DNA of 64,000 nt from Bacillus dicomae (GCF_006494425.1 NZ_VHIV01000001.1:992001-1056000), one strand, 5' to 3'; shown: positions 43,513 through 55,166, numbered from the stretch's first letter. Translations and numbers: made by a program. Notes: generated by a model from the letters alone, not told the origin.

Positions 43513-43605
43513 TGTATACTGAATATTCTGTAAAAATAACTCATCTCAGCAATCGATATAGAAATTGATTGCAAAAATAGAGAGAAAAAAGAGGAGCGAT
43601 GTGAG

Positions 43606-44505
43606 ATGGGAAACCAGTACATTTATATGAATGGGGAATTTGTAGAAAAAGAAAAGGCAGTTGTTTCAGTATATGATCACGGTTTTTTATACGGAGACGG
43701 TGTATTTGAAGGGATTCGTAGTTACGGTGGAAATGTATTTTGTTTAAAAGAACATGTAAAACGATTATATGAATCTGCAAAATCTATTTTACTTACAATC
43801 CCGCTGACGGTTGAGGAAATGGAAGAAGCAGTTTTACAGACACTTCAAAAAAATGAGTATGCAGATGCCTACATTCGCTTAATTGTTTCAAGAGGAAAAG
43901 GGGACTTAGGACTTGATCCGAGAAGTTGTGTGAAACCGAGCGTTATTATCATTGCAGAACAATTAAAATTATTCCCACAGGAATTTTATGATAATGGACT
44001 AAGCGTCGTATCTGTTGCATCAAGACGTAATACGCCAGATGCATTAGATCCACGTATTAAGTCAATGAACTACTTAAATAACGTACTTGTAAAAATTGAA
44101 GCGGCACAAGCAGGAGTGCTAGAGGCTCTTATGTTAAATCAGCAAGGATATGTTTGTGAAGGATCTGGAGATAATGTTTTCGTTGTGAAAGATGGAAAAG
44201 TGTTAACACCGCCTTCGTATTTAGGGGCGTTAGAAGGTATTACGAGAAATAGTGTTATCGAGTTATGTGAGCGATTAAGTATCCCATGTGAGGAAAGACC
44301 ATTCACTCGCCATGACGTATATGTAGCGGATGAAGTGTTTTTAACAGGAACGGCGGCAGAATTAATTCCAGTTGTAAAAGTTGATTCAAGAGAAATTGGG
44401 GATGGGAAACCAGGAAGTGTAACGAAACAATTGACAGAGGAATTTAAAAAGTTAACGAGAGAAAGAGGCGTACGTGTTCCAGGACTTGCAGAGAGCTTAG
44501 CATAG
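43606..44505 (+). CDS. ilvE: Branched-chain amino acid aminotransferase
   Basis: IlvE is a PLP-dependent class IV aminotransferase for the last step of valine, isoleucine and leucine synthesis. The 299-residue protein has the start YIYMNGEFVEKEKAVVSVYDHGFLYGDGVFEGIRSY and the PLP lysine in DPRIKSMNYLNN, with the signature EGSGDNVFVVKDGKVLTPP. It is the first gene of the ilv operon, behind two Ile T-boxes. The ATG follows GAGGAGCGATGTGAG. Confidence 0.96.
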   Translation: MGNQYIYMNGEFVEKEKAVVSVYDHGFLYGDGVFEGIRSYGGNVFCLKEHVKRLYESAKSILLTIPLTVEEMEEAVLQTLQKNEYADAYIRLIVSRGKGDLGLDPRSCVKPSVIIIAEQLKLFPQEFYDNGLSVVSVASRRNTPDALDPRIKSMNYLNNVLVKIEAAQAGVLEALMLNQQGYVCEGSGDNVFVVKDGKVLTPPSYLGALEGITRNSVIELCERLSIPCEERPFTRHDVYVADEVFLTGTAAELIPVVKVDSREIGDGKPGSVTKQLTEEFKKLTRERGVRVPGLAESLA

Positions 44506-44527
44506 AAAGGGAGAGGAGTTAATTGAA

Positions 44528-46239
44528 ATGGAGCAGCAGTATACAGCATGTGAGAAATTACAGTGTGAAGAAGTGACAGGTGCCGGACACGTTATTCAAT
44601 GTTTGAAAAAATTAGGCGTAACGACTGTTTTCGGTTATCCGGGCGGGGCGATTTTGCCAGTATACGATGCGTTATATGGAAGTGGTTTGAAGCACGTTTT
44701 AACTCGTCATGAACAAGCTGCCATTCATGCGGCTGAAGGGTATGCAAGAGCTTCTGGAAAGGTCGGGGTAGTATTTGCTACCTCTGGCCCAGGGGCGACG
44801 AATTTAGTTACAGGCTTAGCAGATGCTTATATGGATTCGATTCCTTTAGTTGTTATTACAGGGCAAGTTGCAAAACCTCTCATCGGAAAAGACGGGTTTC
44901 AAGAAGCTGATGTTGTCGGAATTACAGTACCTGTTACGAAGCATAATTACCAAGTTCGTGATGTGAATCATTTATCACGTATTGTACAAGAAGCTTTTTA
45001 CATCGCTGAAAGTGGGCGACCGGGACCTGTATTAATTGATATTCCAAAAGATGTTCAAAATGAAAAAGTAACAAGTTTTTATAATGAAGTAATTGAGATT
45101 CCAGGGTACAAACTAGAGCCTATGCCAGACAGTATGAAGCTTAAAGAGGTAGCTAAAGCAATTTCAAAAGCGAAACGCCCACTTCTTTATATTGGAGGAG
45201 GTGTCATTCATTCAGGTGCATCCGATGAGCTCCTCAAGTTTGCGAGTGAGAATCGTATTCCAGTCGTTTCCACTTTAATGGGCCTTGGTGCATATCCGCC
45301 GGGAGATCCATTATTTTTAGGAATGCTCGGTATGCATGGAACGTACGCGGCAAACATGGCAGTCACAGAATGTGATGTACTGCTTGCTTTAGGTGTTCGC
45401 TTCGATGATCGTGTGACAGGAAAATTAGAGCTCTTTTCCCCTCACTCGAAAAAGGTACATATTGATATAGACCCTTCGGAGTTTCATAAAAATGTAACGG
45501 TAGAGTATCCGATTGTTGGAGATGTGAAAAAAGCGTTACACATGTTGTTACATATGCCGATTTATACACAAACGGATGAATGGCTTACGAAAATCGAAGA
45601 ATGGAAAGAGGAATACCCTCTTTCCTACAATCAAAAAGAATGTGAGTTAAAACCACAGCATGTTATTAGTCTAGTAAGTGAATTAACGAATGGTGAAGCG
45701 ATTGTTACAACAGAAGTAGGTCAGCATCAAATGTGGGCTGCTCATTTCTATAAGGCGAGAAAACCTCGGACGTTTCTTACATCTGGTGGACTAGGAACGA
45801 TGGGTTTTGGTTTCCCGGCAGCAGTTGGTGCTCAGCTTGCGAAAGATGGAGAACTCGTCATTTGTATTGCAGGTGATGCCTCTTTTCAAATGAACATTCA
45901 AGAACTACAAACAATTGCTGAAAATAACATCCCTGTAAAAGTATTTATTATAAATAACAAATTTTTAGGGATGGTAAGGCAATGGCAAGAGATGTTTTAT
46001 GAAAATCGTTTGTCGGAATCAAAAATTGGATCACCAGATTTTGTGAAAGTGGCAGAAGCATATGGAGTGAAGGGATTAAGAGCAACAAATTCAACCGAGG
46101 CGAAACAAGCGATGTTAGAAGCATTTGCTCATGAAGGTCCTGTCGTAGTTGATTTTTGTGTAGAAGAAGGTGAAAACGTATTTCCGATGGTTCCGCCAAA
46201 CAAAGGGAATAACGAAATGATTATGAAGAGGTGGGAAGA

Positions 46240-46243
<4 letters not shown>
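44528..46243 (+). CDS. ilvB: Acetolactate synthase, large subunit
   Basis: IlvB condenses two pyruvates, or pyruvate with 2-oxobutyrate, the first step common to the branched-chain amino acids. The 571-residue protein has the ThDP/FAD signatures: VFGYPGGAILPVYDAL near the start, the catalytic Glu in TRHEQAAIHAAEGYARASGKVGV, and the ThDP motif GDASFQMNIQELQTIAENNIPVKVFIINN. It lies 22 bases after ilvE. Its stop overlaps the ilvN start (ATGA), which suggests translational coupling of the two subunits. Confidence 0.97.
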
Positions 46244-47492
<1,249 letters not shown>

Positions 47493-47542
47493 AGTATGAG
47501 AGTATATATAAATGACAAATACGTAAGAGGGGATTTGACAAG

Positions 47543-49216
47543 ATGAGAAGTGACATGATTAAAAAAGGTTTTGATAAAGCGCCGCATCGTAGTTTATTAA
47601 AAGCAACTGGTTTAAAAGATGAAGATTTTGACAAACCGTTTATAGCAATCTGTAATTCTTTTATTGAAATTATTCCAGGTCATAAGCACTTAAATGAGTT
47701 TGGGAAACTTGTTAAAGAAGCAGTTCGTGCAGCAGGTATGGTTCCATTTGAATTTAATACAATTGGAGTAGATGACGGTATTGCGATGGGGCATATCGGT
47801 ATGCGTTATTCGCTTCCGAGTCGTGAAATCATTGCGGATTCAGTAGAAACGGTTGTAAATGCACACTGGTTTGATGGCATGATTTGTATTCCGAACTGTG
47901 ACAAAATTACACCTGGTATGATGATGGCTGCACTTCGCATTAACATTCCAACTGTATTTGTTTCAGGTGGGCCGATGGCGGCTGGAAAAACGTCAAAAGG
48001 AGACGTTGTTGATTTAAGTTCTGTTTTTGAAGGAGTAGGAGCTTATCAATCTGGAAAAATTTCAGAAGAAGAGTTAAAGGATATTGAAGATCATGGCTGT
48101 CCATCTTGTGGTTCTTGTTCCGGTATGTTTACAGCGAACTCTATGAACTGTTTATGCGAAGTATTAGGGTTAGCTCTTCCTGGTAACGGGAGTATTTTAG
48201 CCATCGATCCAAGACGGGAAGAATTAATTAAACAAGCAGCAGAGAAATTAAAAATTTTAGTTGAAAGAGATATTAAACCACGAGACATTGTAACAGAAGA
48301 AGCAATTGATGATGCGTTCGCGCTTGATATGGCAATGGGTGGTTCAACAAATACAGTATTACATACGTTAGCACTCGCGCATGAAGCAGGACTAGATTAT
48401 GATATGAGCCGTATTGATGCCGTTTCAAGGCGTGTACCACATTTATGTAAAGTAAGCCCTGCGTCCAATTGGCATATGGAAGATATTGATCGTGCGGGCG
48501 GGATTAGTGCCATTTTGAAAGAGATGAGCCGGAAAGAGGGCGTACTTCATTTAGATCGTATTACGGCTACGGGACAGACGTTAAGAGAGAACATTGCTCA
48601 TGCAGAGATTAAAGATAAGGAAGTTATTCATTCTCTTGAAAACCCTCATAGTGAAGAAGGTGGATTACGTATATTAAAAGGAAACCTTGCGAAAGATGGG
48701 GCAGTTATTAAAAGCGGGGCAACTGAAGTAAAACGATTTGAAGGACCTTGCGTTATTTTTAATTCACAAGATGAGGCCCTTGCCGGCATTATGCTTGGTA
48801 AGGTTAAGAAAGGGGATGTAGTTGTTATTCGTTATGAAGGACCAAGAGGCGGACCTGGTATGCCGGAAATGCTAGCGCCAACGTCAGCGATTGCTGGAAT
48901 GGGATTAGGTGCAGATGTTGCGCTATTAACAGATGGTCGTTTCTCTGGTGCTTCACGTGGTATTTCAGTAGGGCATATTTCACCAGAAGCAGCTGCGGGC
49001 GGAACAATTGCACTTCTTGAACAAGGGGATATCGTTTGTATCGATGTTGAGGAAAGATTGTTAGAAGTAAGAGTTAGTGACGAAGAATTAGATAAGCGTA
49101 AAAAAGAATGGAAACGACCAGAACCGAAAGTGAAAACGGGCTGGCTTGGGCGTTATGCACAAATGGTAACATCTGCGAATACAGGTGCAGTCCTAAAAGT
49201 CCCGAATTTTGATTGA
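47543..49216 (+). CDS. ilvD: Dihydroxy-acid dehydratase
   Basis: IlvD dehydrates dihydroxy acids to 2-keto acids with an iron-sulfur cluster. The 557-residue protein has the cluster cysteines in [17 protein letters not shown] and [20 protein letters not shown], plus the C-terminal [24 protein letters not shown] and [21 protein letters not shown] blocks. It is the fifth gene of the operon and is followed by ilvA after about 30 bases. Confidence 0.97.
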   Translation: MRSDMIKKGFDKAPHRSLLKATGLKDEDFDKPFIAICNSFIEIIPGHKHLNEFGKLVKEAVRAAGMVPFEFNTIGVDDGIAMGHIGMRYSLPSREIIADSVETVVNAHWFDGMICIPNCDKITPGMMMAALRINIPTVFVSGGPMAAGKTSKGDVVDLSSVFEGVGAYQSGKISEEELKDIEDHGCPSCGSCSGMFTANSMNCLCEVLGLALPGNGSILAIDPRREELIKQAAEKLKILVERDIKPRDIVTEEAIDDAFALDMAMGGSTNTVLHTLALAHEAGLDYDMSRIDAVSRRVPHLCKVSPASNWHMEDIDRAGGISAILKEMSRKEGVLHLDRITATGQTLRENIAHAEIKDKEVIHSLENPHSEEGGLRILKGNLAKDGAVIKSGATEVKRFEGPCVIFNSQDEALAGIMLGKVKKGDVVVIRYEGPRGGPGMPEMLAPTSAIAGMGLGADVALLTDGRFSGASRGISVGHISPEAAAGGTIALLEQGDIVCIDVEERLLEVRVSDEELDKRKKEWKRPEPKVKTGWLGRYAQMVTSANTGAVLKVPNFD

Positions 49217-49247
49217 GCCAATTTAAAAGAGATAAGGATGATATGAA

Positions 49248-50510
49248 ATGGTGCAAAAGGTAAAGGAGAGAGTGAAAATTGAAGATATCTTAATGGCCCA
49301 TAATTGCATGAAAGATATCGTTATTAAAACACCGTTACAACGTGATACAGTTTTATCTGAGAAATATGATTGTGACGTTTATATAAAACGAGAAGATTTA
49401 CAATTGATTCGCTCTTTCAAAATTCGTGGTGCGTACAATTTAATTCAAAGCTTACCGAAAGAACAATTACAAAACGGTGTTGTTTGCGCAAGCGCTGGTA
49501 ATCATGCGCAAGGGGTAGCTTATACGTGTAATTTATTGAAGATTCCGTCAAAAATTTTCATGCCAACAACAACGCCTAAGCAAAAAGTATCACAAGTTCA
49601 ATTTTTCGGCGGTGATTTTGCGGAAATTGTATTAGTCGGTGATACATTTGATAGCTCTTTCCAAGAAGCACAGCGTTATTGTGAAGAAAATAGAATGACG
49701 TTTGTTCATCCGTTTGATGATCCGTATGTCATTGCTGGTCAAGGGACAGTGGCAGTTGAAATTATGCATGATATGGAGAAATCGGTTGATTATATCTTTA
49801 CAGCAATTGGCGGTGGTGGATTAGCATCAGGTGTTGGTACATATGTGAAAGGTGTTAGTCCTACTACAAAGGTCATTGGTGTAGAACCAATGGGAGCTGC
49901 ATCTATGAAAGAGGCGTTTCTTCAAAATGAAAATGTCGCTTTGGAGAAAATAGATAGTTTTGTTGATGGGGCAGCTGTTAAAAAGGTAGGAAAGTTAACG
50001 TTTGAAACTTGTAAAGGTGTAATTGATGACATTGTTTTAGTACCAGAAGGAAAGGTTTGCACGACGATTTTAGAACTGTATAAGAAAAATGCAATTGTAG
50101 CTGAACCCGCCGGCGCACTATCTATTGCAGCGCTTGATTTATACAGAGATGAAATTAAAGGTAAAACAGTTGTATGTACGTTAAGTGGTGGAAATAATGA
50201 TATTGATAGAATGCAAGAAATGAAAGAACGTTCTCTTATTTACGAAGGGTTAAAGCATTATTTTATCATTGAATTCCCGCAGCGATCAGGTGCGCTAAGA
50301 GAATTTCTTGATAAAGGATTAGGACCAGAAGATGATATTACGCGCTTTGAGTACATTAAGAAACATAATAAAGAAAATGGTCCAGCATTAGTCGGCGTAG
50401 AATTAAAACATAAAGAAGATTATGAGCAATTAATTACTCGTTTTAAAGAAAATAATATTCAATTTATGGAGCTTAATAAAAATCCTGTTTTGTTTGATTT
50501 ACTTATTTAA
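49248..50510 (+). CDS. ilvA: Threonine dehydratase (deaminase), biosynthetic
   Basis: IlvA converts threonine to 2-oxobutyrate, the entry to isoleucine. The 420-residue PLP enzyme has the PLP lysine in SFKIRGAYNLI, the SAGNHAQGVAY loop and IGGGGLASGVG. A C-terminal regulatory ACT-like domain (about 335-420, HYFIIEFPQRSGALREFLD) mediates feedback control by isoleucine. Its place as the last gene of an operon controlled by Ile T-boxes makes the pathway complete. A terminator follows. Confidence 0.96.
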   Translation: MVQKVKERVKIEDILMAHNCMKDIVIKTPLQRDTVLSEKYDCDVYIKREDLQLIRSFKIRGAYNLIQSLPKEQLQNGVVCASAGNHAQGVAYTCNLLKIPSKIFMPTTTPKQKVSQVQFFGGDFAEIVLVGDTFDSSFQEAQRYCEENRMTFVHPFDDPYVIAGQGTVAVEIMHDMEKSVDYIFTAIGGGGLASGVGTYVKGVSPTTKVIGVEPMGAASMKEAFLQNENVALEKIDSFVDGAAVKKVGKLTFETCKGVIDDIVLVPEGKVCTTILELYKKNAIVAEPAGALSIAALDLYRDEIKGKTVVCTLSGGNNDIDRMQEMKERSLIYEGLKHYFIIEFPQRSGALREFLDKGLGPEDDITRFEYIKKHNKENGPALVGVELKHKEDYEQLITRFKENNIQFMELNKNPVLFDLLI

Positions 50511-50536
50511 TAGAAGGAAAGGGTTAGCACCCAAAT

Positions 50537-50586
50537 AAAAAAGATAGATACAAGCGGGGAAATATAATGCTTGTTCTATCTTTTTT
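50537..50586 (+). terminator. Terminator of the ilv operon
   Basis: AAAAAAGATAGA and TCTATCTTTTTT, with inner ACAAGC and GCTTGT, form a hairpin followed by T's. Confidence 0.85.
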
Positions 50587-50590
50587 AAAG

Positions 50591-50819
50591 TTAAACTAGA
50601 TATTCATTAAATTCAAGAAGAATAAAGCTAGTTAACCAAAAGAGTATGGCAATGCGAATAATTACATACATTGTGAATTCAAAGGGAGTAAGGTTTCTCT
50701 CACGCTTTATTTTTCTTAGAAGTCTAACAGAGAAAACGGAACATAAAAGTAGAACCGCTATAGATATTTTATGTTCCGTTTTCTAACAAACTTACATTTT
50801 CTAATAAGTCTTTCAGCAT
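50591..50819 (-). pseudogene. Small two-helix membrane protein gene broken by a 1-base insertion
   Basis: Translation starts MLKDLLENVSLLE after AGGTGATGAAC and stops after three more codons. Removing one A from the AAAA run at 50779-50782 joins it to an open frame, TEHKISIAVLLLCSVF through ILLEFNEYLV, giving a 75-residue protein. It would have two hydrophobic helices separated by the basic KIKRER. The added A makes an 18-bp inverted repeat (50731-50748 and 50767-50784) perfect. I do not recognise the family. A sequencing error is possible. Confidence 0.6.
50731..50784. repeat. Perfect 18-bp inverted repeat inside the broken gene
   Basis: AGAAAACGGAACATAAAA and TTTTATGTTCCGTTTTCT are exact reverse complements around an 18-base loop. 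Confidence 0.85.
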
Positions 50820-50871
50820 GTTCATCACCTATTCTATAAAGTATATTACAGAGAAATAGGTTTAGTGCTGT

Positions 50872-51975
50872 CTAGTTCCGTTTGTTTTTTATGTTCCCTG
50901 TATCATCAATTTCTACATCAGTTGAAATTGTTTGTAAATATTGTAGAGCCTTTCTCTTTTCTTCCTCATTTACAGGGGAAACTTGGTTGTTACGGATGAT
51001 ATAAGGATTGAATGACATTTGGACATCCTTTCCTTTAAAAGTTAAAGTTAATACGCCAGTTTCGGCGCTTTTCCCGCTCACATAACTTGGGAATAAAAAG
51101 TTACCTAATGAATAAGCGATAGGAACTTTATTATAATACTCAAATCCTTGTAACCAATGCGGGTGACTCCCGACAATCGCGTCTGCTCCTGCTGTAACCA
51201 TTTTATTTACATATTGTTTTTGATAATCTACCGGACGATTTGATTTTTCGACACCCCAATGCATATAGACAATTAAATAGTCTGCATCTTTCTTTTGCTC
51301 TTTAATTGTTTTTGTTACAAGATTTAAATCATATCCATTCGCAACGCCAGGTTTATTGTCATCAGCTATCCAAGTAAAATCAGGCATAAATCGGACGAAG
51401 GAAAGGAATTTGAATTTTTTTCCTTTTACAGTCATTTCTCGTGCGGTATATGCGTCTTTTGCATTTTTTCCGGCGCCAATATAAGGGAACTTTAATTTTT
51501 CTACGTGAGAGATTGTATCTAATAATCCCTCTTGACCATAATCAAGTGTATGGTTATTCCCAATATTTACGATGTCATATCCAGTATTTTTAATAGCTTG
51601 TAGTGTGGATGGATCACTTTTAATCCAAAATAGCTGTCCAGGTGCTTTCTTTTCTCTCATTGTAAATGCTGACTCTAAATTAACGAAAGAAATATCAGCT
51701 TTTGTTATTTCTTCTTTTACATGTTGGAATGGATAATCAGCCCCGTTTTTTTCGATTACAGGACGTAATTGCCAATCGAACATTGTATCGCCAGAAAAGG
51801 TGAGTGTAATTTCCGGGTCTTCTATTTTCTTCTCGCTTGTTGAAGCAGTTTTGCTAGATTTGTTTTGGAAATCGGGTTTGTCTTTCGCTTTTGAAGTAAA
51901 AGAGTGGTTAATTAATACAACAATTGGTGTAATGCAAAAGGCTATTAACAAAAATCGTTTTAGTAAAGTTTTCAT
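50872..51975 (-). CDS. CapA family (PgsA-like) metallophosphatase-fold protein
   Basis: The 367-residue protein has an N-terminal anchor (FLLIAFCITPIVVLINHSF) and a CapA/PgsA domain with SGDTMFDWQLRP, NLESAFT, IGNNHTLDYGQEG and GSHPHWLQGFEYY. CapA proteins take part in synthesis or surface attachment of poly-gamma-glutamate capsules. Stand-alone homologues occur in many Bacillus strains without cap genes, as here, and their role is unknown. The ATG follows GGGAAGGT. It is monocistronic and converges towards the broken small gene. Confidence 0.88.
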   Translation of the reverse strand: MKTLLKRFLLIAFCITPIVVLINHSFTSKAKDKPDFQNKSSKTASTSEKKIEDPEITLTFSGDTMFDWQLRPVIEKNGADYPFQHVKEEITKADISFVNLESAFTMREKKAPGQLFWIKSDPSTLQAIKNTGYDIVNIGNNHTLDYGQEGLLDTISHVEKLKFPYIGAGKNAKDAYTAREMTVKGKKFKFLSFVRFMPDFTWIADDNKPGVANGYDLNLVTKTIKEQKKDADYLIVYMHWGVEKSNRPVDYQKQYVNKMVTAGADAIVGSHPHWLQGFEYYNKVPIAYSLGNFLFPSYVSGKSAETGVLTLTFKGKDVQMSFNPYIIRNNQVSPVNEEEKRKALQYLQTISTDVEIDDTGNIKNKRN

Positions 51976-52187
51976 AAATACCTTCCCTTTTGAGTTTATC
52001 CCGCAATTAAATTAGCAATGAGTCTATAAAAAGTAATTGGTTTATGTGCAGATACAAAAAAATGCGGATTATGTAGTGGAAAACATTTGTTAATATTCTC
52101 AATATTAAGTTAACATATAGATAACCTGTAAATCAATGTATAAACCAAAGTATAGAAATAAAGAATTTGAAGGGTGAAGAACGAGAG

Positions 52188-52904
52188 ATGGTTATATTAG
52201 GAGCAGTTGTAAATGGGATTTGTATTATATTTGGTACTTTACTTGGTAAATTATTTAGTAGGATTCCCGAAAGTATGAAGGGAACAATTATGCATGCAAT
52301 CGGTTTAGCGGTTACTGTGCTTGGGCTTCAAATGGCATTGAAAAGTGAAAATTTCCTTGTTGTCATACTAAGTTTAGTAATTGGTACTGTCATCGGGGAA
52401 TGGCTACAATTAGAGGGAAAGTTAAAACAGTTAGGAGATTGGCTAGAAAATAAAGTTGGATCGAAAGGGAAAGGGAGCATATCAGAAGGTTTTGTAACAG
52501 CTACTTTAATTTTTGCAATTGGCGCGATGGGAATACTTGGTGCACTCGACAGCGGTATTCGTGGCAATCATGATATTTTATTTACAAAGGCAATTATCGA
52601 TGGATTTATTTCTATTATATTAACGACCACTTTAGGAATTGGTGTAGTATTTTCGGCGATTCCAGTTATTTTATACGAAGGAGGTATTGCGGTTTTTGCA
52701 ACACAAATTAATAGTGTTGTCCCAAAAGTATTAATGAATCAATTTATAGTGGAAATGACAGCTACAGGCGGTATTATGATAGCCGCTATTGGATTGAACT
52801 TACTCGGATTTATTAAAATTAAAGTCGCAAATTTACTTCCAGGTATATTAGTAGTTGGAATCATTGTTTCACTTATTTATAGTTACGATTTAATAGTAAA
52901 ATAG
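52188..52904 (+). CDS. DUF554 family membrane protein
   Basis: The 238-residue protein opens MVILGAVVNGICIIFGTLLGKLF, the normal start of the DUF554 (YqgA-like) family. It has about six hydrophobic helices, including GFVTATLIFAIGAMGILGALDSGI. Transport is likely but unproven. I chose the ATG at 52188 because it gives the family start. An upstream TTG would add a charged heptapeptide. The stop is about 15 bases before the next gene, so the two are probably cotranscribed. Confidence 0.88.
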   Translation: MVILGAVVNGICIIFGTLLGKLFSRIPESMKGTIMHAIGLAVTVLGLQMALKSENFLVVILSLVIGTVIGEWLQLEGKLKQLGDWLENKVGSKGKGSISEGFVTATLIFAIGAMGILGALDSGIRGNHDILFTKAIIDGFISIILTTTLGIGVVFSAIPVILYEGGIAVFATQINSVVPKVLMNQFIVEMTATGGIMIAAIGLNLLGFIKIKVANLLPGILVVGIIVSLIYSYDLIVK

Positions 52905-52918
52905 GGATGGAGATGCAT

Positions 52919-53770
52919 ATGGAGGAATTTCAATTTACAAAACGTGTGCATAACATATTGAAGATTGCAGCAGAAGAGGGAGAATGTAATATCATTCAAC
53001 CAGTTCATCTGTTTATCGGCATGTGTAAAGAGGATACGGGAGTATGCAGCGAGTTGTATATGTATTTGTTTCATAAAGTTGGTCCAGATTTTTTAGAAAA
53101 ACTTTCTTTACGAAAACGATTCAATTTACATAATCAAGAGTATAAAAAAATAGGGAAATATAAACTATCTTATAAAGCGATAGAAATTTTACAAATAGCG
53201 AAGAAACGTATGGAACGTTTTCAACAAGCAATAATGAATGAAGGTCATGTTATATATGCATTATTTCGTGTGAATCCAGTTATTGAAAATGCACAGATGC
53301 AAAGAGATATATTACGTATTATAGCTGAGCCAAGAGATTTAGCAGTCGATTTAAAAGGTTTTGTTCCTATTTATAATAATTTAACTTGTACTGTTAGAAA
53401 GGCTAACGCTTCTGATTTTGAACAATTAGCAAGTTTTGTGAATGAGGAATTTGGTGAACGTTGGTTACATTCAATAGAATATGGATTTCGTACATATAAA
53501 GAAAATTTACCTATTTATATAGCAGAACAAGAAGAAGGGATAGTAGGTTTCGCTTGTTATGATGTAGTGAGAGGGAAGAAAGGGCTGTTTGGTCCGATGG
53601 GCACAGCGAAACAAAATCGTGTGAAAGGTGTAGGAAAAGACTTGTTACATCATTGTTTATATAATATGAAGCAAGAGGGATATGAATATGCAATTATTGG
53701 ACAAGCGGGTCCAGTTGAGTTTTATGAGAGATGTTGTAATGCACGTTTAATACCAATAGTGGATCATTAA
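52919..53770 (+). CDS. Clp_N-like domain fused to GNAT acetyltransferase
   Basis: The 283-residue protein joins two modules. Residues about 1-140 resemble the N-terminal repeat domain of ClpA/ClpB/ClpC (FTKRVHNILKIAAEEGECNIIQPVHLFIGMCKE, then YKLSYKAIEILQIAKKRMERFQQAIMNEGHVIYALFR). Residues about 150-283 form a GNAT domain, with VRKANASDFEQLASFV and QNRVKGVGKDLLHHCLYNMKQEGYEYAIIG. The Clp-like part would recognise substrates and the GNAT part would acetylate them. I recall such fusions in the B. cereus group, but no function. The ATG at 52919 has GGAG 6 bases ahead. Confidence 0.8.
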   Translation: MEEFQFTKRVHNILKIAAEEGECNIIQPVHLFIGMCKEDTGVCSELYMYLFHKVGPDFLEKLSLRKRFNLHNQEYKKIGKYKLSYKAIEILQIAKKRMERFQQAIMNEGHVIYALFRVNPVIENAQMQRDILRIIAEPRDLAVDLKGFVPIYNNLTCTVRKANASDFEQLASFVNEEFGERWLHSIEYGFRTYKENLPIYIAEQEEGIVGFACYDVVRGKKGLFGPMGTAKQNRVKGVGKDLLHHCLYNMKQEGYEYAIIGQAGPVEFYERCCNARLIPIVDH

Positions 53771-53938
53771 CCAACTTCATTTAGGTGGAGTTGGTTTTAT
53801 TATGAAAAAAATGTGGGAATGTAGTGATTTTTACTAGAAAATAGCGGGTTTTGTAGTAAATCTTACATATAAAGCAAATTACTAAACTTTTTACAAGAAA
53901 GGGTGTAGAATGGGTATCTAAAGAAAGAAGGTGTGAAA

Positions 53939-55153
53939 ATGGCCAGCTGGAAAAGAAATTTAATGATTTGTTGGCTAGGTTGTTTTACCACTGCAGCCGG
54001 TATGAGTTTAGTAATTCCTTTTTTATCTTTTTATATTGAGGAATTAGGTGTAACTGGCACTTCTAGTATTGCACAGTGGTCGGGACTTGCATTTGGTATA
54101 ACATTTTTAATGGGTGCGATCGTATCACCAATATGGGGGAAACTTGGTGATATACATGGACGGAAATTGATGCTTATTCGTGCGAGCCTTGGTATGGCGG
54201 TTATTATGACGCTTATGGGTTTTGTAACGGATGTATATCAATTAGTCGCACTAAGATTTTTAATGGGAGCAGTATCTGGTTTCCTTTCAACGGCGATGAC
54301 ATTTATTGCAGCAGAAACTCCGAAAGAACATTCAGGTTGGGCGATTTCCACAATTTCAACCGGGGGCGTGAGCGGCTCATTACTTGGCCCATTACTTGGT
54401 GGTTATTTGTCTGAGTTAATTGGAATGCGTCATGTTTTTCTTGTTACAGGAGCTTTTTTATTCCTTTCTTTTCTCATCGTTTTTTTCTTCTTACATGAAG
54501 AAAATCACTCTGCTCAAGCAAAAAAAGTACAAACGAAAAAAGTATGGACGATGGTTCCAGCTAAGCATTTAATTATTAGTTTGTTTGTAACAACATTTAT
54601 TATTCAACTTGCTAATATGTCTGTGCAGCCAATTGTGACATTGTACGTGAAAAATTTAGTTGGTCCTCAAACCGCACATATTGAAACAATTGCTGGCGCC
54701 GTTATGTCAGCGACAGGATTAGCAGTTATTTTGGCAGCACCAAGACTAGGACGATTATCAGATCATATCGGTCCTCAAAAAACGTTAGTTGTAGCGTTGT
54801 TTGCTGCAGGAATTATTTTTATTCCACAAGCATTTGTAACCTCAGCTTGGCAACTATTAATTCTTCGATTTTTATTAGGTATCGCACAAGCAGGATTATT
54901 ACCTTCCGTACAAACTCTACTAAAACAACATACACCAACTCATGTAACGGGACGAATATTTGGATATAATCAATCGTTTCAGTTTTTAGGAAATATGATT
55001 GGACCAGTACTTGGTGGACAAATAGCAGCGCATGCAGGATTCCAATATGTGTTCTTCTCTACTTCATCACTATTATTTATTGCATGCATTTGGGTTTATT
55101 TTCATAATAAGAACGAAGAGGTATCAGAGAAACGACATTTGGAAGTTAGTTAA
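53939..55153 (+). CDS. MFS multidrug exporter, DHA1 type
   Basis: The 404-residue protein has motif A GKLGDIHGRKLMLIR, motif C-like SLLGPLLGGYLSELIGM, and 12 hydrophobic helices. It resembles TetA-like and MdtG-like exporters. I chose the ATG at 53939 preceded by AAGAAGG. A GTG two codons earlier is too close to the site. Monocistronic, with a near-perfect hairpin shared with the converging dioxygenase gene. Substrate unknown. Confidence 0.88.
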   Translation: MASWKRNLMICWLGCFTTAAGMSLVIPFLSFYIEELGVTGTSSIAQWSGLAFGITFLMGAIVSPIWGKLGDIHGRKLMLIRASLGMAVIMTLMGFVTDVYQLVALRFLMGAVSGFLSTAMTFIAAETPKEHSGWAISTISTGGVSGSLLGPLLGGYLSELIGMRHVFLVTGAFLFLSFLIVFFFLHEENHSAQAKKVQTKKVWTMVPAKHLIISLFVTTFIIQLANMSVQPIVTLYVKNLVGPQTAHIETIAGAVMSATGLAVILAAPRLGRLSDHIGPQKTLVVALFAAGIIFIPQAFVTSAWQLLILRFLLGIAQAGLLPSVQTLLKQHTPTHVTGRIFGYNQSFQFLGNMIGPVLGGQIAAHAGFQYVFFSTSSLLFIACIWVYFHNKNEEVSEKRHLEVS

Positions 55154-55166
55154 CTAAGTGAATGAA

